NCBI GenBank assembly: GCA_034670405.1
Contig: JAXDDX010000070.1
Location: 1,994,001-2,058,000, forward strand
Direction of reading: 5' to 3'
Origin: Hoplostethus atlanticus
Taxonomy: Eukaryota; Chordata; Actinopteri; Trachichthyiformes; Trachichthyidae
Length of the DNA: 64,000 nucleotides
Below are positions 10,876 to 29,200 of the stretch, piece after piece. The position numbers and the translations under genes were made by a program. Numbering within the stretch: the stretch's first letter is position 1; each line of letters opens with the position of its first letter. Below the pieces are notes generated by a model. The model searched no databases, was not told where the DNA came from, and saw only the letters and a list, made by a program, of their open reading frames with translations.

Positions 10876-11860
10876 TTTCTCTTTTTGAAGGTTATTTGTA
10901 GGGCATTGTATGCTTTATTATAACCTACGCATTATGAATAGCTTTAGTTGGGACAAGCTCATACCACTTTGTAAAAACAAACATTCAAACATTCAAACAT
11001 GTTTTTGCAAGACTTTGTCTAAACCACATGCATAGGAGCATTCTGCAACTGCTCCAACAATTGGAGAAGTACCGATGAACACAACAAGGTCTTGCATATC
11101 TGTATTTCAAACGCTAACCACCAAAGGGTGCTTGCACAACTGTAGACTTCGCTGGAAAAGCTTATACAATATCATGTTGACATGAATGAACATGTATCTG
11201 CTATTAATGTAATTGTTTGTGCTGCTGCAGTAACAGTTGCTCCGTAGCTCAGTTCATCTCTTCTGACTACCAAAGCAAAACATCATCTTAAAATATATTC
11301 ATGCCATTTGTCAAAATATAATTTCTGTTCCGTGTGAATGAGTCTTTAATGATTAATGATGCAAATCAATGAGTGATTCATAACTGAGTCAGATGAATAG
11401 CATATTGTCAACCATTCACATGTCTGTATAGAATAATAATACGTTTTTTTTGTATCGTGCTTTTCAGACACAAAGTGCTTTACAACAATACAAATAAAAT
11501 AATACAGACAGGATTAAACAATAAAACACGAAAAAGAACAAAAGAACAATAATACATTAAAAAACAATTAAAAAGGAGTAAAAGAGCAGCAAAAAATGAA
11601 CTATCTAATAACGATGCCCTTCCAAGGTATAACTACTTTTTGTGTGTTTTAAAAGTCAAGGATCATGACTAAGGTTTGGATTTCATATCCTCAAAAAAAA
11701 AGGGCAAATAAACACTACTCAATGACATATCATGTCTCTCTCTAGCAACGATACCTTTGTCACAGCAGGAAATAAACTTTCTGATAGTTTTTTTTAATTA
11801 CTGCTGTAAAATCAACCATTTTTAGTTTGACTTTGAAATTATTCTTTATCTTTCTTGTTA
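10876..11860 (+). other. Noncoding interval with repeat tail, no gene seen
   Basis: AT-rich sequence containing a CACTTTACAA-type retroelement tail near 11450-11560. No splice-compatible exon or RNA gene is recognised. Confidence 0.4.
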
Positions 11861-12827
11861 CAGTTTTTTTTCGATTGCTTTGACTCAATTTGCACAACAG
11901 ATTTTCAATGTGCAAAACTGACTTTCAAAATTCATACTCTAAGACACTACATCCTATGCTGACATACAAAGTGCAAAACTCTAAATCATCTGCTCCATCC
12001 TCAGAGTACAGCCACCTAACATTACAACAATGTTCAAATGCTTATTACTATAAACGCAGCTCACTGAATCAGTTCATCAGATGTTTGTAGCCATGTCTCA
12101 TTACTTCCAGCAACCTTGCCCAGGTTAGTAGCATTGCAACACAATTGATAATCTCATCACCACTACATAAAAGGCTGCTTAGAAACCTGAATGGCAGTTT
12201 CTGACAACATGGAGCAGGCCGATGAGGCCGATTCTGTGGCCAAATGCAGCAGAGGCAAAATGCTGCTTAAGCACTGAAATGCATTTGTTTTGTTTTTTGT
12301 TACTGTAATTTTTGCTTTTACTGTTGTTTTTGCTTTTACTGTAAAATTCAGTTGAGTTTACTGCATTACTGTATGATTTCTTTCATATACAGTAATCTAC
12401 TGTAATCTAATATTTTGTTTGTCTTACATAAAAACACAAGCTATATATATATATATATATATACCTCAGTCTATCACAAAGGATCACAGGGGATGCTTGC
12501 TGTACTTCATTTGAATTACTTATCAGGAAATGACCCTTGCATAGTCTTTTTTGATGACAATTATTTAGTGTTTGACAGCATTATTTGATAATGGCCATTG
12601 TATTTGAAAATGCACCAATAATTAAACTTCAACGATGAACATATCCAATGTTCTGGTGCTATGATAAACTTTTGCATATAATATTCTCTCATTTGACACT
12701 GGTATTTATATTTTGCATGCTATATTAGATTTTGAACCCAAAATGAGCAGTATAGCATTCTGTATTAAGAGTTTTGCACTTTGAAACTCTGTTGTGCAAA
12801 TTGAGTCAAAGCAATCGAAAAAAAAAT
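11861..12827. mobile_element. Nonautonomous inverted-repeat DNA transposon
   Basis: The left end CAGTTTTTTTTCGATTGCTT and following TTGACTCAATTTGCACAACAG are matched inverted at 12793-12827. The interior is AT-rich with repeated TTTTGCTTTTACTGT units near 12300-12350 and a (TA)n run at 12441-12462, and has no transposase. TA precedes the left end. It resembles the mariner-type ends at 5872. Confidence 0.65.
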
Positions 12828-13038
12828 CAAGTGTTTGGCCAATTCATTGATTTAGTTTTTGTCATGGATCATTGAAATCTCTATAGTGCTCCTATGAACA
12901 AATCACCATTGCATCCATACACAAACCACAGTCAGATTTGAGCAATAACGGCTGCTCGCAGTTGGTTTGAATTGGTCAACATCCATCTTTCTTGTGCAGT
13001 ATGCCATATTTGGATGAAAAGCAGGTGGCCCTCCAGTC

Positions 13039-13045
13039 TATATAA
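13039..13045 (+). promoter_or_regulatory. TATA box of astacin copy B
   Basis: TATATAA lies 64 bases upstream of the copy B start codon. That spacing leaves room for a transcription start near 13070 and a short 5' untranslated leader. No other copy-B-like ATG occurs between. Confidence 0.6.
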
Positions 13046-13108
13046 CTTTCATGTTGTCTCATGTTTCCTCAGGTATCTCCTTGGTCTGGCTCCGTCCTTT
13101 AACCAGCC

Positions 13109-18721
<5,613 letters not shown>

Positions 18722-18860
18722 GTCAGTCCACAGATTTGTGCAGCTTTTTGTCCACAATCTAAACTCAAACAAAATAGTGCATCTTATGCTTATCGAATGA
18801 GCTCATCGAATGTTTTAATTTAGGGAAACATATGAATTTATTTAGATTTTGTGCTGCCAT

Positions 18861-18866
18861 AATAAA
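18861..18866 (+). promoter_or_regulatory. Candidate poly(A) signal, astacin copy B
   Basis: AATAAA occurs 140 bases beyond the TGA at 18719-18721 and is conserved in the duplicate. Its position suggests that the small final exon 18699-18721 lies within the transcript, coding or as 3' untranslated sequence. Confidence 0.35.
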
Positions 18867-19215
18867 ATTTGAGAAGTGTATACTGTACAACTGGCCATGA
18901 CATAGCGTTACGCTTAAATTGCAATTTCAAGTTTCTGTGGATGATTGCTTGATGAAATATCTTAAGTAAAAATATGTTCTCACATATCCTAACCCCTGTC
19001 TCAAGTGAGCTTATTATTCTAACTTCAATTGTTTCTTTTGAGTCATAGTTAGTTCATCATTTGTGTTTTTGATTGCACTGGGTCTTACATATGGGTAGCC
19101 TTTGTATTTAAAGCTTCACATGTGTGATTTTAGGCCAGCTCCACGTTTCTGTATTTACGAGTCTCCATAAGATACTTAGATATTTATGAGCCTAGGTCCC
19201 AGGGCAAAAAATTGA

Positions 19216-19461
<246 letters not shown>

Positions 19462-19815
19462 CCTTTACTCAAGACTTTTCAATACACAATGATGTAATCC
19501 CTGTGGAAATAATCATAAATGAGTCAGCCAGAACACTGGAAGTTGCCAAATCTCTTTTTCTATCTATTTTGAAAACGTATCATCAATACAGTGTCTGTTC
19601 TGTACAGTATTGTGCCAAATGGCAAAACATATGTCCGCTTCCCCAATATACGAGCATTGAGGACTTTCTCAATGCCTATGTGTCCATACCGTATGTTACC
19701 TTGATCAGCATGTCAGTTTAGCTGATTCTTAAACTTAATTTGCACTCAGATAATCCATATTTGGGCTCACTGACTTGGATCAGCACAGTATAAAACCTCT
19801 CTAATATTGTTGGAG

Positions 19816-20229
19816 TTGGGCCGTCCGCTGGTGACCAATTAGACGTGCTGTCTCTCTCTCCCCCCCTTTTGTGTCAAACTGGCTGCACACTGACAGACCT
19901 GACACGCCCCCCTAAAACAAATCCACGTGGAGCCTGTTGGGAGAGATAGAGATAGAGATAGAGAGTATAGTATAGTATATCCAGCTGCAGCCGCAGCACG
20001 AACGTGAAGGAAGTTGAACTTCCAAATATGGTTCGTGGGCTGGTTGGGTCACAGAAGAGACCGCGCCCAAAATGTGATAATATTTATCTCGGCTGCTCAG
20101 CCGGTGTTGACGCAGAAAAAGAAAAGACAAGAAAAAAAACTACATAGGCTAATGTGAGATTCAGAAATGAGACTAAAAATCATGTTTTCAAGTTACACTA
20201 GGCCTACGTTAAATGCACGTGTTTGAAAC
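19816..20229 (+). other. Noncoding interval between duplication breakpoint and Gypsy element
   Basis: This stretch has GAGATA repeats near 19945-19965 and no recognisable gene. It does not match the Gypsy LTR at 23858-24447. It may be part of another element; its left border coincides with the end of the segmental duplication. Confidence 0.4.
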
Positions 20230-20262
20230 CACACACACACACACACACACACACGAGCCGTG

Positions 20263-23163
20263 ACAGTACCTCCCCCATCAACGGGCGCCCCACCGGGCTT
20301 GTTGGGGTGCTCCCGGTGGAAGTTGCGGATGAGAGAGGGGTCCAGGATGTTGCGGGGAGGGATCCAGCTGCGCTCCTCCGCGCCGTAACCCTCCCAGTCG
20401 ACCAGGTACTGGAAGCCCCGACCCCAGCGGCGAATGTCCATAATTTTCTTTACTGTGTATGCAGGATGGTCGTCGATGATCCGGGGGGGGGGTGGAGGGT
20501 GGTCGGATGGAGGGCACAAAGGGCTGGAGGAGACAGGTTTAAGCAAGGAAACATGAAACGTGGGATGTACCTTAAGGGACGGGGGCAGTTTGAGCCTCAC
20601 TGCAGCTGGGTTGATGATTTTATCGATCTCGTAGGGCCCCACGTACCGGGGGGCCAACTTCTGGGACTCAACCTGCAGGGGCAGGTCCCGGGAGGAGAGC
20701 CAAACCTTCTGCCCTGGTCGGTAGGCGGGCGCAGGGGTTCGGCGGTGGTCGGCCGGCGGCAGCGCTGGAGGTGGACCTGGACCGAGGGCACCGCCACTTC
20801 CTCCTCCTGAGCGGGAAAGAGGGGAGGTTGGTAGCCCAACAAGGTTTGGAAGGGGGCCATACCTGTGGCGGCGCTGGTGAGGGAGTTGTGGGCGTATTCA
20901 ACCCATGGCAGGTGAGCGCTCCAGGAGGAGGGATGGCGAGCAGTGATGCAGCGGAGGGTCGTCTCCAGGTCCTGGTTCGCCCGCTCCGTCTGCCCATTGG
21001 ATTGAGGGTGGTAGCCGGAAGTGAGGCTGACGGTGGCGCCTAGAGCCTGGCAGAAGGCCTTCCATACCTGGGAGGAGAACTGCGGACCCCGGTCGGAGAC
21101 GATGTCCTGGGGGATCCCGTGGAGCCGGAACACGTGGAGCACCAGGAGGTCCGCAGTCTCCCTGGCAGAGGGAAGCTTTGGGAGAGGGAGGAAATGTACC
21201 GCTTTGGAGAATCAGTCAACGATAGTGAAAATGGTGGTGTTACCGTCAGATGGAGGGAGACCAGTCACGAAGTCGACGGCGATATGGGACCAAGGGCGGC
21301 TGGGAGTGGGCAGTGGATGTAGGAGGCCGGCGGGAGACAGGTGGGAGGACTTGCTGCGGGTGCAAACGGAGCAGGCGGACACTAAGGCCTTGGTGTCTTG
21401 AGCCATGGAGGGCCACCAAAAACTCTGCCGGATGAAGGCCAGGGTGCGGGCGGCAAGTGAGCCTGGAAGAGTGGCCCCACTGCAGAATCTGGGATCTGGC
21501 GGAGTCGGGCACAAAAAGACTGTTAGCGGGGCCGTTACCTGGGTCTGGGTGGTTACGCTGGGCCTCTCGGACGAGGCTCTTGATCTCCCAGGCTGCCGCT
21601 CCCACCACGCAGGACGGAGGGAGAATGGTCTCCGGTTCGGGAGCGGATCTCTCGGGGGTCCACTGGCGGGAGAGGGCGTCCGGCTTGATGTTGCGGGTGC
21701 CGGGGCGGTAGGTGAGGGTGAGGTTGAACCTCCCCAGGAATAGTGCCCACCGTGCTTGCCGGGAGTTGAGCCGTTTAGCGCAGCGGAGGTATGAGAGGTT
21801 CTTGTGGTCTGTCCAGACCACAAACGGTTGCTCCGCCCCCTCCAGCCAGTGCCTCCACTCCTCCAAGGCCAGGACCACTGCCAGAAGCTCCCGGTTCCCC
21901 ACGTCGTAATTCCGCTCCGCCGGCGAGAGACGGCGGGAGAAGAATGCGCAGTGGTGTAGCTTTTGGTCCTCCGAGGACCGTTGGGACAGGACGGCCCCAA
22001 CGCCGGAGTCGGAGGCGTCCACCTCCACCACAAACTGGTTCGCAGGGTCTGGATGTCTCAGGACCGGAGGTGAAGAGATGTTTGAGGCGGGTGAAGGCTG
22101 CATCCGCCTCGGGAGTCCAGCTGAATGGGGAGAGGGTGGAGGTGAGCCGAGTGAGCGGGGCTGCGACCCTGCTGAAGTCCCGGATAAACCTTCTGTAAAA
22201 GTCGGCGAAGCCAAGGAACTGCTGGAGCTGTTTCTGGGAGGAGGGTGTCGGCCACTCAGCCACAGCCTGGATCTTGGCCGGGTCCGTCTTCACCTGCCCC
22301 AGCTCAATAATATAGCCTAGAAAGCTAACAGACTGCACATGAAATTCACATTTCTCCGCTTTGACATAGAGTTTGTTTTCAAGTAGCCACGGAGCACTAA
22401 CCTGACGTGCTGGATGTGCTCCTTTAGATCCCGGGAGAAGATTAAAATGTCGTCCAGGTACACGAAGACGAACCGGTTCAGCATATTGCGGAGGACGTCA
22501 TTAATGAGTGCCTGGAAAACCGCCCGGGGCGTTGGTGAGGCCGAAGGGCATGACCAGGTACTCGAAGTGGCCGAGGGCGGTGTTAAAAGCAGTCTTCCAC
22601 TCGTCGCCTTCACAAATCTGGATTAGGTGGTAGGCGTTGCGGAGGTTGCGGTGATAGACGGGGGGAACAGAAGAGAGGTCGGGAGGCTCAGGGACGGGAA
22701 CGGTGGTGGATTACTTCGGGGCAAGGGCCGACAGGAGGCAGTGGGAGTGGCAGAAAACGCTCCAGCTGACCATGGAGCCAGAGGTCCAGTCAATATGCGG
22801 GTTGTGGAGCGCCAACCAGGGCCAACCCAATACCACCGGAGCATGGGGAGAGGAGATGACGTGGAGCTGGATGCGCTCCCGGTGGTTACCAGATGACACC
22901 AGCGTGAGTGGCGCAGAGCGGTGCGTGATGCGTGCCAGGAGCTTGCCATCCAGCGCGTTGACCGTCAGCGGGGAAGGGAGAGGCTCAGTGGGAATCGCAG
23001 CCTGGGAAACCAACGAAGAGTCTATGAAGCTAGCGTCGGCGTCCACTAGCGCACGCACCGGAAGCTTCTCGTGGGACCAAAGGAGGGAGGCATCGAAGCG
23101 AACGCAGGACTGCGGGGCTGGAGAACGGGCAGTGGCTTGGCTCATCAGGGACCCCGCAGTCAC
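20263..23163 (-). pseudogene. Gypsy pol remnant (protease, RT, RNase H, integrase, chromodomain)
   Basis: The order follows the family. The protease at about 23041 has ALVDADASF where DSG or DTG is expected. The RT motif YLDD is at about 22449-22460. The RT thumb is near 22338-22070. RNase H shows VDASDSG near 22019 and ends IKPDALSR. The integrase zinc region (CSVCTRSK) is near 21340. The integrase core has its first Asp near 21272-21274, second Asp near 21094 and Glu near 20986, with 35 residues between the last two as in D,D35E enzymes. The GPY/F segment and a C-terminal chromodomain (YLVDWEGYG) lie at about 20657-20290. Breaks: frame changes near 22525, 22070, 21400 and 20700, and TGA at 21212-21214 inside the integrase core. 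Confidence 0.85.
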
Positions 23164-23179
23164 TGATGAGCCTCCCCTT

Positions 23180-23841
23180 TTGGCCGGAGAGGACAGGCAG
23201 CGAGGAAAAGGCCCATCTGGCCACAGTAGAGGCAGGCTCCCGAGTCCATCCTCCGGCGGCGCTCTGTCAGGGAAAGACGAGTCCGGGCTAGTTGCATGGT
23301 CTCGGCATCCAAGGTGGGGACAGGCCTGGTATTGCTACTTCCTCCCGGAAGATGAGCGAAACCCCGGGGAAGGCTGGGCTCGACATTGCGCAGCCAGGTC
23401 GGCAGAGAAGGCTGTGAAAGACTGTGCTATGGGGGAACCCTGCTCATAGAGAGCGTTGTATAGGCTAAGCGGGGAACCCTCCAACAGGTTAACAATAAAA
23501 GCAATCTTAGCTGCTTCGCTCCCGTAGCGGGACGGTTGGGCATTAAAAATCAGTATGCATTGAATTAAAAACTCACGGCAGGTGTTGGGATTGCCAGAAT
23601 ACTTGGCCGGGGGCGGAACGTGTGGCTCCGACGTAGAGGAGGCAGGAGGACCCGGAGGAGAAGCCGCTAGGGGTGGCGAGGAATCCGCGGTGCCGTCGGA
23701 TCCCAAGCGGAGAGGAGCCCGTGCTGAGGAAATGTCTTTGAGTTGTTCCAGGATGGCTTGCAGTGCCTGCTCGTGTTGGCCCAAACGTTGGCCCTGGTGG
23801 GAGACGGCCTGCTTCAGGGTGCCGTAGTCCGCTGGGTCCAT
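23180..23841 (-). pseudogene. Gypsy gag remnant
   Basis: From ATG at 23839-23841 the frame is open for 168 codons. It has a coiled N-terminal segment rich in Gln/Leu, a Pro/Ser linker, and the capsid pattern PPPAKYSGNPNTCREFLIQC typical of this Gypsy lineage. It stops at 23335. A CCHC-type zinc knuckle follows in another frame at about 23197-23238 (CLYCGQMGLFLAAC). The expected His is Leu, so nucleic-acid binding is probably lost. A frame change separates the two parts. Confidence 0.8.
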
Positions 23842-23857
23842 GCTAGCCAGATTGTTC

Positions 23858-24447
23858 TGTCAGGATTGAGGTTAAATCTGGACCCAAGATGCAGACCATG
23901 ACTAGGGAGTATGAAAAAGAGGATTTATTGAGGAAGCAGGTGATGGGAAGGTGGGGGGTGCAGTGGCTGGGCTGGATGGAGCTGGGGCAAGCAGATGAGG
24001 CAGGAGCGAGGGGAGCAGACAGGAGCTGGGGCAAGCAGGTGAGGCAGGAACGAGGGAGACCGGCAGGCTGGTGGGTTTCAGTGGGGAGACACGAGGAAGG
24101 AGGCACACAAGGGATCACTGAAGACAAGAACAAACAATTAGGACAACCCGAAGGCACACAAGGAAGATAAACTCTGATAATGCTCAAGAGCGGCCGAGAG
24201 AGCAACTACCACTGTAGTTGGCAGAAGAATCTGGCAAAGAGTGGTTGAAGAGCCGGGGTTTAAGTACTGCAGGGCTGATGGCTTGATAGAAGGCAGGTGT
24301 GGAGGAGAGGCAGGGCCGGGAGAGGAAACCACACCCACGCCACACACACACACAACCACACAGAGACAGACATAGAGACAGACATAGAGACAGACAGGGG
24401 AGGTAAGAACCTAGGGGAACCCTGGGGTCGGGGCTGGAGCCGTGACA
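23858..24447 (-). repeat. 5' LTR of the Gypsy element
   Basis: On the minus strand it begins TGTCACGGCTCC and ends CCTGACA, just 17 bases before the gag start at 23841. It contains GACAGACATAGA repeats and a short CA run near 24343-24354. Confidence 0.75.
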
Positions 24448-25952
24448 ATTCAATTATTCACATTATAAAACGTATAAAAACTACATTTTGATGTTCATAA
24501 ATATAAACATTTATGTATCAATATATTTTTAGCAGTTAGGCTAACACAATTCATAGTTTATCCTCATTATTTCTGCTTAATAGTTGCTAAGATACCTATA
24601 TTTATATTTATTTTTTCAAATTATTTTGTTTTCCTAAGCCACCTTTTGTTTGCCACATAACCGTGACGTCCTGGGTACAAATCCGGCCCGGGACCTTTGT
24701 CACATGTCATCCCTCCACTCACCTGATCTTTCCTGTCTCTCTCTACTGACTGGCTAATAGAGGCAAAATGCCAAAAAAGAGGTACGCAGACTAAAAGGGG
24801 GAAGAAAAAGACCACCCCCTTCCCCATTGCTGCTAAAGTCAGTTATCGTCAGCGTTATCAAGATGAACAATAGAAAAAGAAAAGGTGGAGCAGAAAAACA
24901 AAGGAAAAAAAAGAAAGACACAAGAGAAGGATGCAGCTAAATGTGCCAAACTGACAGATATCATGTTTAGTAAAACAAGCTTGCAGCAGGCGATTAGTCC
25001 TATTTTATTGTTTTAATTGTTAATATTTAATAAAAGTATCTTCCTTAAAAATGGAGTGGGCACTTTACAATTTCTCAACCGGTACGGCACATATCATGAA
25101 TCTCCCGGGCTGAAAATGAATCAGACTACGGCTCTGGTCAACAGCAATAGGAATACATTTTAAGTCTAGGGTCTATGTTTGGTTATGATGGGAATAATAA
25201 AAGCACACATACAGACCGTGAAATTAGGGGCTCTATAAGTAACATTGAACACTCCCCCTTTGTTACGAGACCTTGTTACAGTGGACATTTCATACTATGG
25301 GTGTGTCGACTACAGTGTCTTGTATGTCCTACACTGATAAGACCAGTGAAGGTCTCTTGTTTTACTCCCAGACAGAAAGCCAGATAGTTTCCTGTCTAGG
25401 GCAGTTTAACTCCATAAGCACAACTCAAATATCAATTGATATCAAGTGCACCTCATACGTTTGCCATTTTTGGGTCATTTCACTGCTTGTGACCTTTAAT
25501 ATATATATATATATACATACAGGGATCTGGTGTTTCTGGTCTTCCAATGATTTGTTCTTTGTAAGCATGCTATTAATAAAGAAATACAAATTAAGAAAGG
25601 AAATCCACTTTCCTGACTTGTCTAGCAACTAGGGTATGAATTCATACAGAGAATTTGAGTTAATTATCATTTAAAAAACCTCAATATTAGAAAGTGTTTC
25701 TGTGTTCTCGGTGTATGTTGTTTTCTGCACTCATTATCTGAAATAAGTTTTATTATTGGAGATTTTATTTTCAGATCTATTTCTGTAGTATGTAGGGCAG
25801 CACCTGCTCTGTGCAAATGCCGCTCAGATGTCAGATGTCAAGGATTCCCAGAATTTTCCACCTCCAACTTTCATCCATTTGCAGAGATAAAGGCGCAGTG
25901 TTGTGTTTGCACATTTTGGTGTCTGCGTTTAACTGTATTGGTGAAGGGACGG
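24448..25952 (+). other. Intergenic interval between Gypsy element and astacin copy C
   Basis: AT-rich, with one SINE tail (see 24654-24790) and a (TA)n run at 25500-25515. No gene is recognised. Confidence 0.4.
24654..24790 (+). repeat. tRNA-type SINE fragment (GGCCCGGGACCTTTGTCACATG family)
   Basis: Sequence running GTACAAATCCGGCCCGGGAC, then CACATGTCATCCCTCCACTC, then CTGTCTCTCTCTACTG and ending in TAATAGAGGCAAAATGCC. This resembles a common teleost SINE body and tail. A second, inverted copy of the body is near 53025-53125 in an ano1 intron. Confidence 0.5.
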
Positions 25953-25959
25953 TATAAAA
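25953..25959 (+). promoter_or_regulatory. TATA box of astacin copy C
   Basis: TATAAAA is followed about 50 bases on by a GT donor (after 26007) and then by an acceptor at 26279, giving a short 5' noncoding exon that joins the first coding exon at 26280. The promoter layout looks intact although the coding part is damaged. Confidence 0.55.
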
Positions 25960-26292
25960 CGGGCACTGGCCGTCAGCATGCCACTCATTCTCTCTTGAGA
26001 CTTTGAGGTAAGGACCGGGTTGATGAAAGTCAACCTGTTTTCCTCCTCTGCTGCTGCTGTGTCAGAGGTCTAGGTGACATTTAAAGCCTAGTATATAAGC
26101 CTAGTATGTGGATTCTTTAGCTGTTAATAGGGAGAAAAAACAAATGGGCTTTTATTTGATTTTGCTTCAAAATGACACTGGATTCCATTACATATTGTCT
26201 CACTTTGTGTGATGTCATCACGGAGAATTATGATTTGACCTCCCCTCCCTCTTCCTCCTTTTCTCTCTCATCGCTTCAGATCCGTTGCTGCC

Positions 26293-29200
26293 ATGGTGAT
26301 GTTTTATTGGTCTGTTGTGGCCCTGCTGCTGGTTTCCTCCGCCTGGGCTGAGGTAGGAAACACCAACACACTGATGCCTCACACTGACATGACATGGTAC
26401 ATGTTCATGCGTTCATGTGGACAAAAGAGGCATCCGAGGCACTCCAAAAATCAGTTAAAAAGCCTTTATTCAAGTTAAAGCTGCTGTAAAGACGCTGTAG
26501 ATTCACCCACTTTACCCAAATTCAACTTTGGTGTTAGTATGGATGCTGGTGCGAAATCTTCTCCACACATTAAGTGACCAATCAAAACATGAGAGTGAAA
26601 TCCAAAAGGGTCTTACCATTAGTCAACAGTAGGCGACTGCCTTAGGCTCCGGCAGCCAGAGGGCCCCACAAAAGAATATCAAGTACTATGCACTTATTTT
26701 TCATCAGTTTAAAAGAAATGTACTTACTGAAAAACACCCCTCCTCTTGTTACAACAAAACAAGGAATTCAAATTCAATCTTGAGTCATGGCCGCCCCCCT
26801 ACTCAGTCAGGCTACTGATCTATCCCGTTTGATTTCTAATGCCATATTGACACTTGACTTTAAGCTCATTTTCTTTCAAGTACAAACAAAAAAAGAGGAA
26901 AATAAAAGATTTGTTGACAACTTTTCCAACAATCAACTGCTGCTAATGTTGGTTGCTAGCAACATTACCACTGCCTCCAAGCTCCATGAGCTCTGGTGAG
27001 CTCTAGCCTTACACTTTGCTCGGCTCCAGCTTGAAGGTTATGTATAGAAAGGATGGAATGAAAAGAGTGAAGGTTGGGATTCCACGCTTGCCTTTGCCCC
27101 AAAATCACTAAGACGGCCTCATACAAGTGAAAAAAGAGACTATGACTGTATGTTATTTGTTATGGTATACAATGACTGAATGGATTTCTTTGACGTATTC
27201 CTCCTCTTTTCCATGTCACCATGGGGCGTCTCCTAAAACAACTCCTAAAACACTCCTAAAACACCTGTAACTCCTCCTTTTCCAATATTGAAATAAAGAC
27301 TTAAAGTGTGAAATGTATCTTACTTTTGCTTAAAATGCCCAAATTGTTAGTTCTGAATTGCTGACAGATGTTCACATGTTGATTCTTACATACTCCATGC
27401 TGGCTGTAGATAGTTATGCCTATTTATGCTAAAAGATTCCCATTCCATAACTGTCTACTTATTTTTGTATCATTTCTATTCTTTATTATGTTTAATGTAA
27501 CCTACATGAGCAACCTTGAAAAAAACCCAGATTCTGATATACCCGTGAGGAGGACACGTCCAGAGAGCTTTCTGTGAGTGAACTGCTGGAGAGAGCCAAC
27601 AGAGACCGCAGTAAGTCCCACACAGCACAACACAACTTCATTTATCATCCAGACGGAAAAATCATATGCAAGGAAAACCTTCATTTTCATCAACCATATT
27701 GTACTATTTTACCAACCCCCCCCTCCAAGTCATGGTTGCTTTCCTGTAAAAGACAAGAGAAATGTACCAACATTTTTATTTTCCGGCCAAAAGTCTACAT
27801 ACAAGTCATTGTGTATATTAGGATTAGACTGATATATTGGGTTGCTGAAACAATGAATACTTTGATTTTTTTTGTAATTTTCTTGGTATGAAGAAGATTC
27901 AATTTATTTCAAGTTGGCATGAAATATTGGCTACTGGCAGCTTCAATCTACAAAGTATCAGCCTTCAAACACCTCGATCAGTCGAACCCTACTGCATGAA
28001 CATCCCAACCCCCTTCTCCAACCTTAATCTCTCTGTTGCAAAACATTACTGTTGTGTACCTCAGCTTTACAACAAATTTTGTTATGGTGATCTTGCAGCC
28101 CCTGACTTTGACGAGCCCACCCTCATCGGAGGAGACATCGCTATCAAGTCTGAGGCCGACAGAAACGCTGATCCCTGCACCGCCAATGGCTGCCTGTGGC
28201 TAAAGTGGACCGATGAGAATGTTTACATTCCTTACTACATCGCCAACCACTTCTGTAAGCATGACGTATTAAAAAAAATCTTCCTAGGAACGTTTTCGCA
28301 TTTGTCCTAATCATCTCTGAGCTGGTGTTAACAGTTAGAAAAATACTTTTGAATTATTTTGTACACGTTTCCAACACGCATCATTTGTCTTGCCAGCCTC
28401 CCGTGAGAAGGCTCTCATCACCCGTGGACTGGAATCCAGTCAATTCAGACCCACCCAGAGCAACGGAGTGGCTGAGCATTGAGTCCAGGAGTGGGTAGGT
28501 CGGATTTACCTGTACCGACACACCAAACCAAGGCAGAGTCTTCTAGAAGCAGTGACCTTCAACCATGTACCATCAAAGCCCAGGCAAACACTACAGCAGC
28601 TCATTTCACTGATTAAAACAGCTCAAACCTGCAGACTCTTGGGACTCGAGGACATGATCGGAGAATCACCATCTTAGTTGCACTAGCAGAATTTGTATGT
28701 AAAAATACAGCCATCGTATCAGCCTAAATCACAAAGAGGAGCTGCAACAGGGAAGAGTGTCCCGTCCCGTCCTATTTGAGATGCTCTATTTGATTCATTT
28801 GCTCTATTTGGCCAAATTAAAGTGCACAGTTTACTGACGTCACATTACAGAATTTCTGGGTAATGAAGTCCTTCAAACTTGGCTTGACGGGAATTCAGAA
28901 AGTTATCTCTTGCTGCCACTTTGGGCGGCCAAAGTGCAAAGTTGCCTTGTGCAGCTGTAAAGCATCACATTCTTTCACTGACTTCATGCATGTCCAACAT
29001 TACAAGCAGTGTAAAACAACAGCAACCAGACAGTAGAATACATAAGAATCACAGACTAGACATGTCATTAGTAACATAGAAGATCTTTGATTGATCTTAG
29101 AGTGATTTCAGGAAACGCTGCATCCTTAAAAGCTATTGAACCACAAGGATGCAGCTTGTCTTTTGGAATGCTCCTTGTTAGTGTTCTGCAAGGATCTGAT

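Larger units (their letters stand above)
20230..24447 (-). mobile_element. Degenerate Gypsy (Metaviridae, chromovirus-type) LTR retrotransposon
   Basis: The element runs on the minus strand: 5' LTR, gag, protease, reverse transcriptase, RNase H, integrase, chromodomain, and the start of a 3' LTR after a purine tract (GGGGGAGG near 20271-20278). Its higher GC and dense codons contrast with the flanks. Frame changes and at least one stop interrupt pol, so it cannot move by itself. The 3' LTR keeps only its first dozen bases before collapsing into a (GT)n run. Confidence 0.9.

Noticed and set aside
20223-23449. Plus-strand frames across the Gypsy element
   Set aside because: They are antisense shadows of GC-rich gag/pol on the minus strand.
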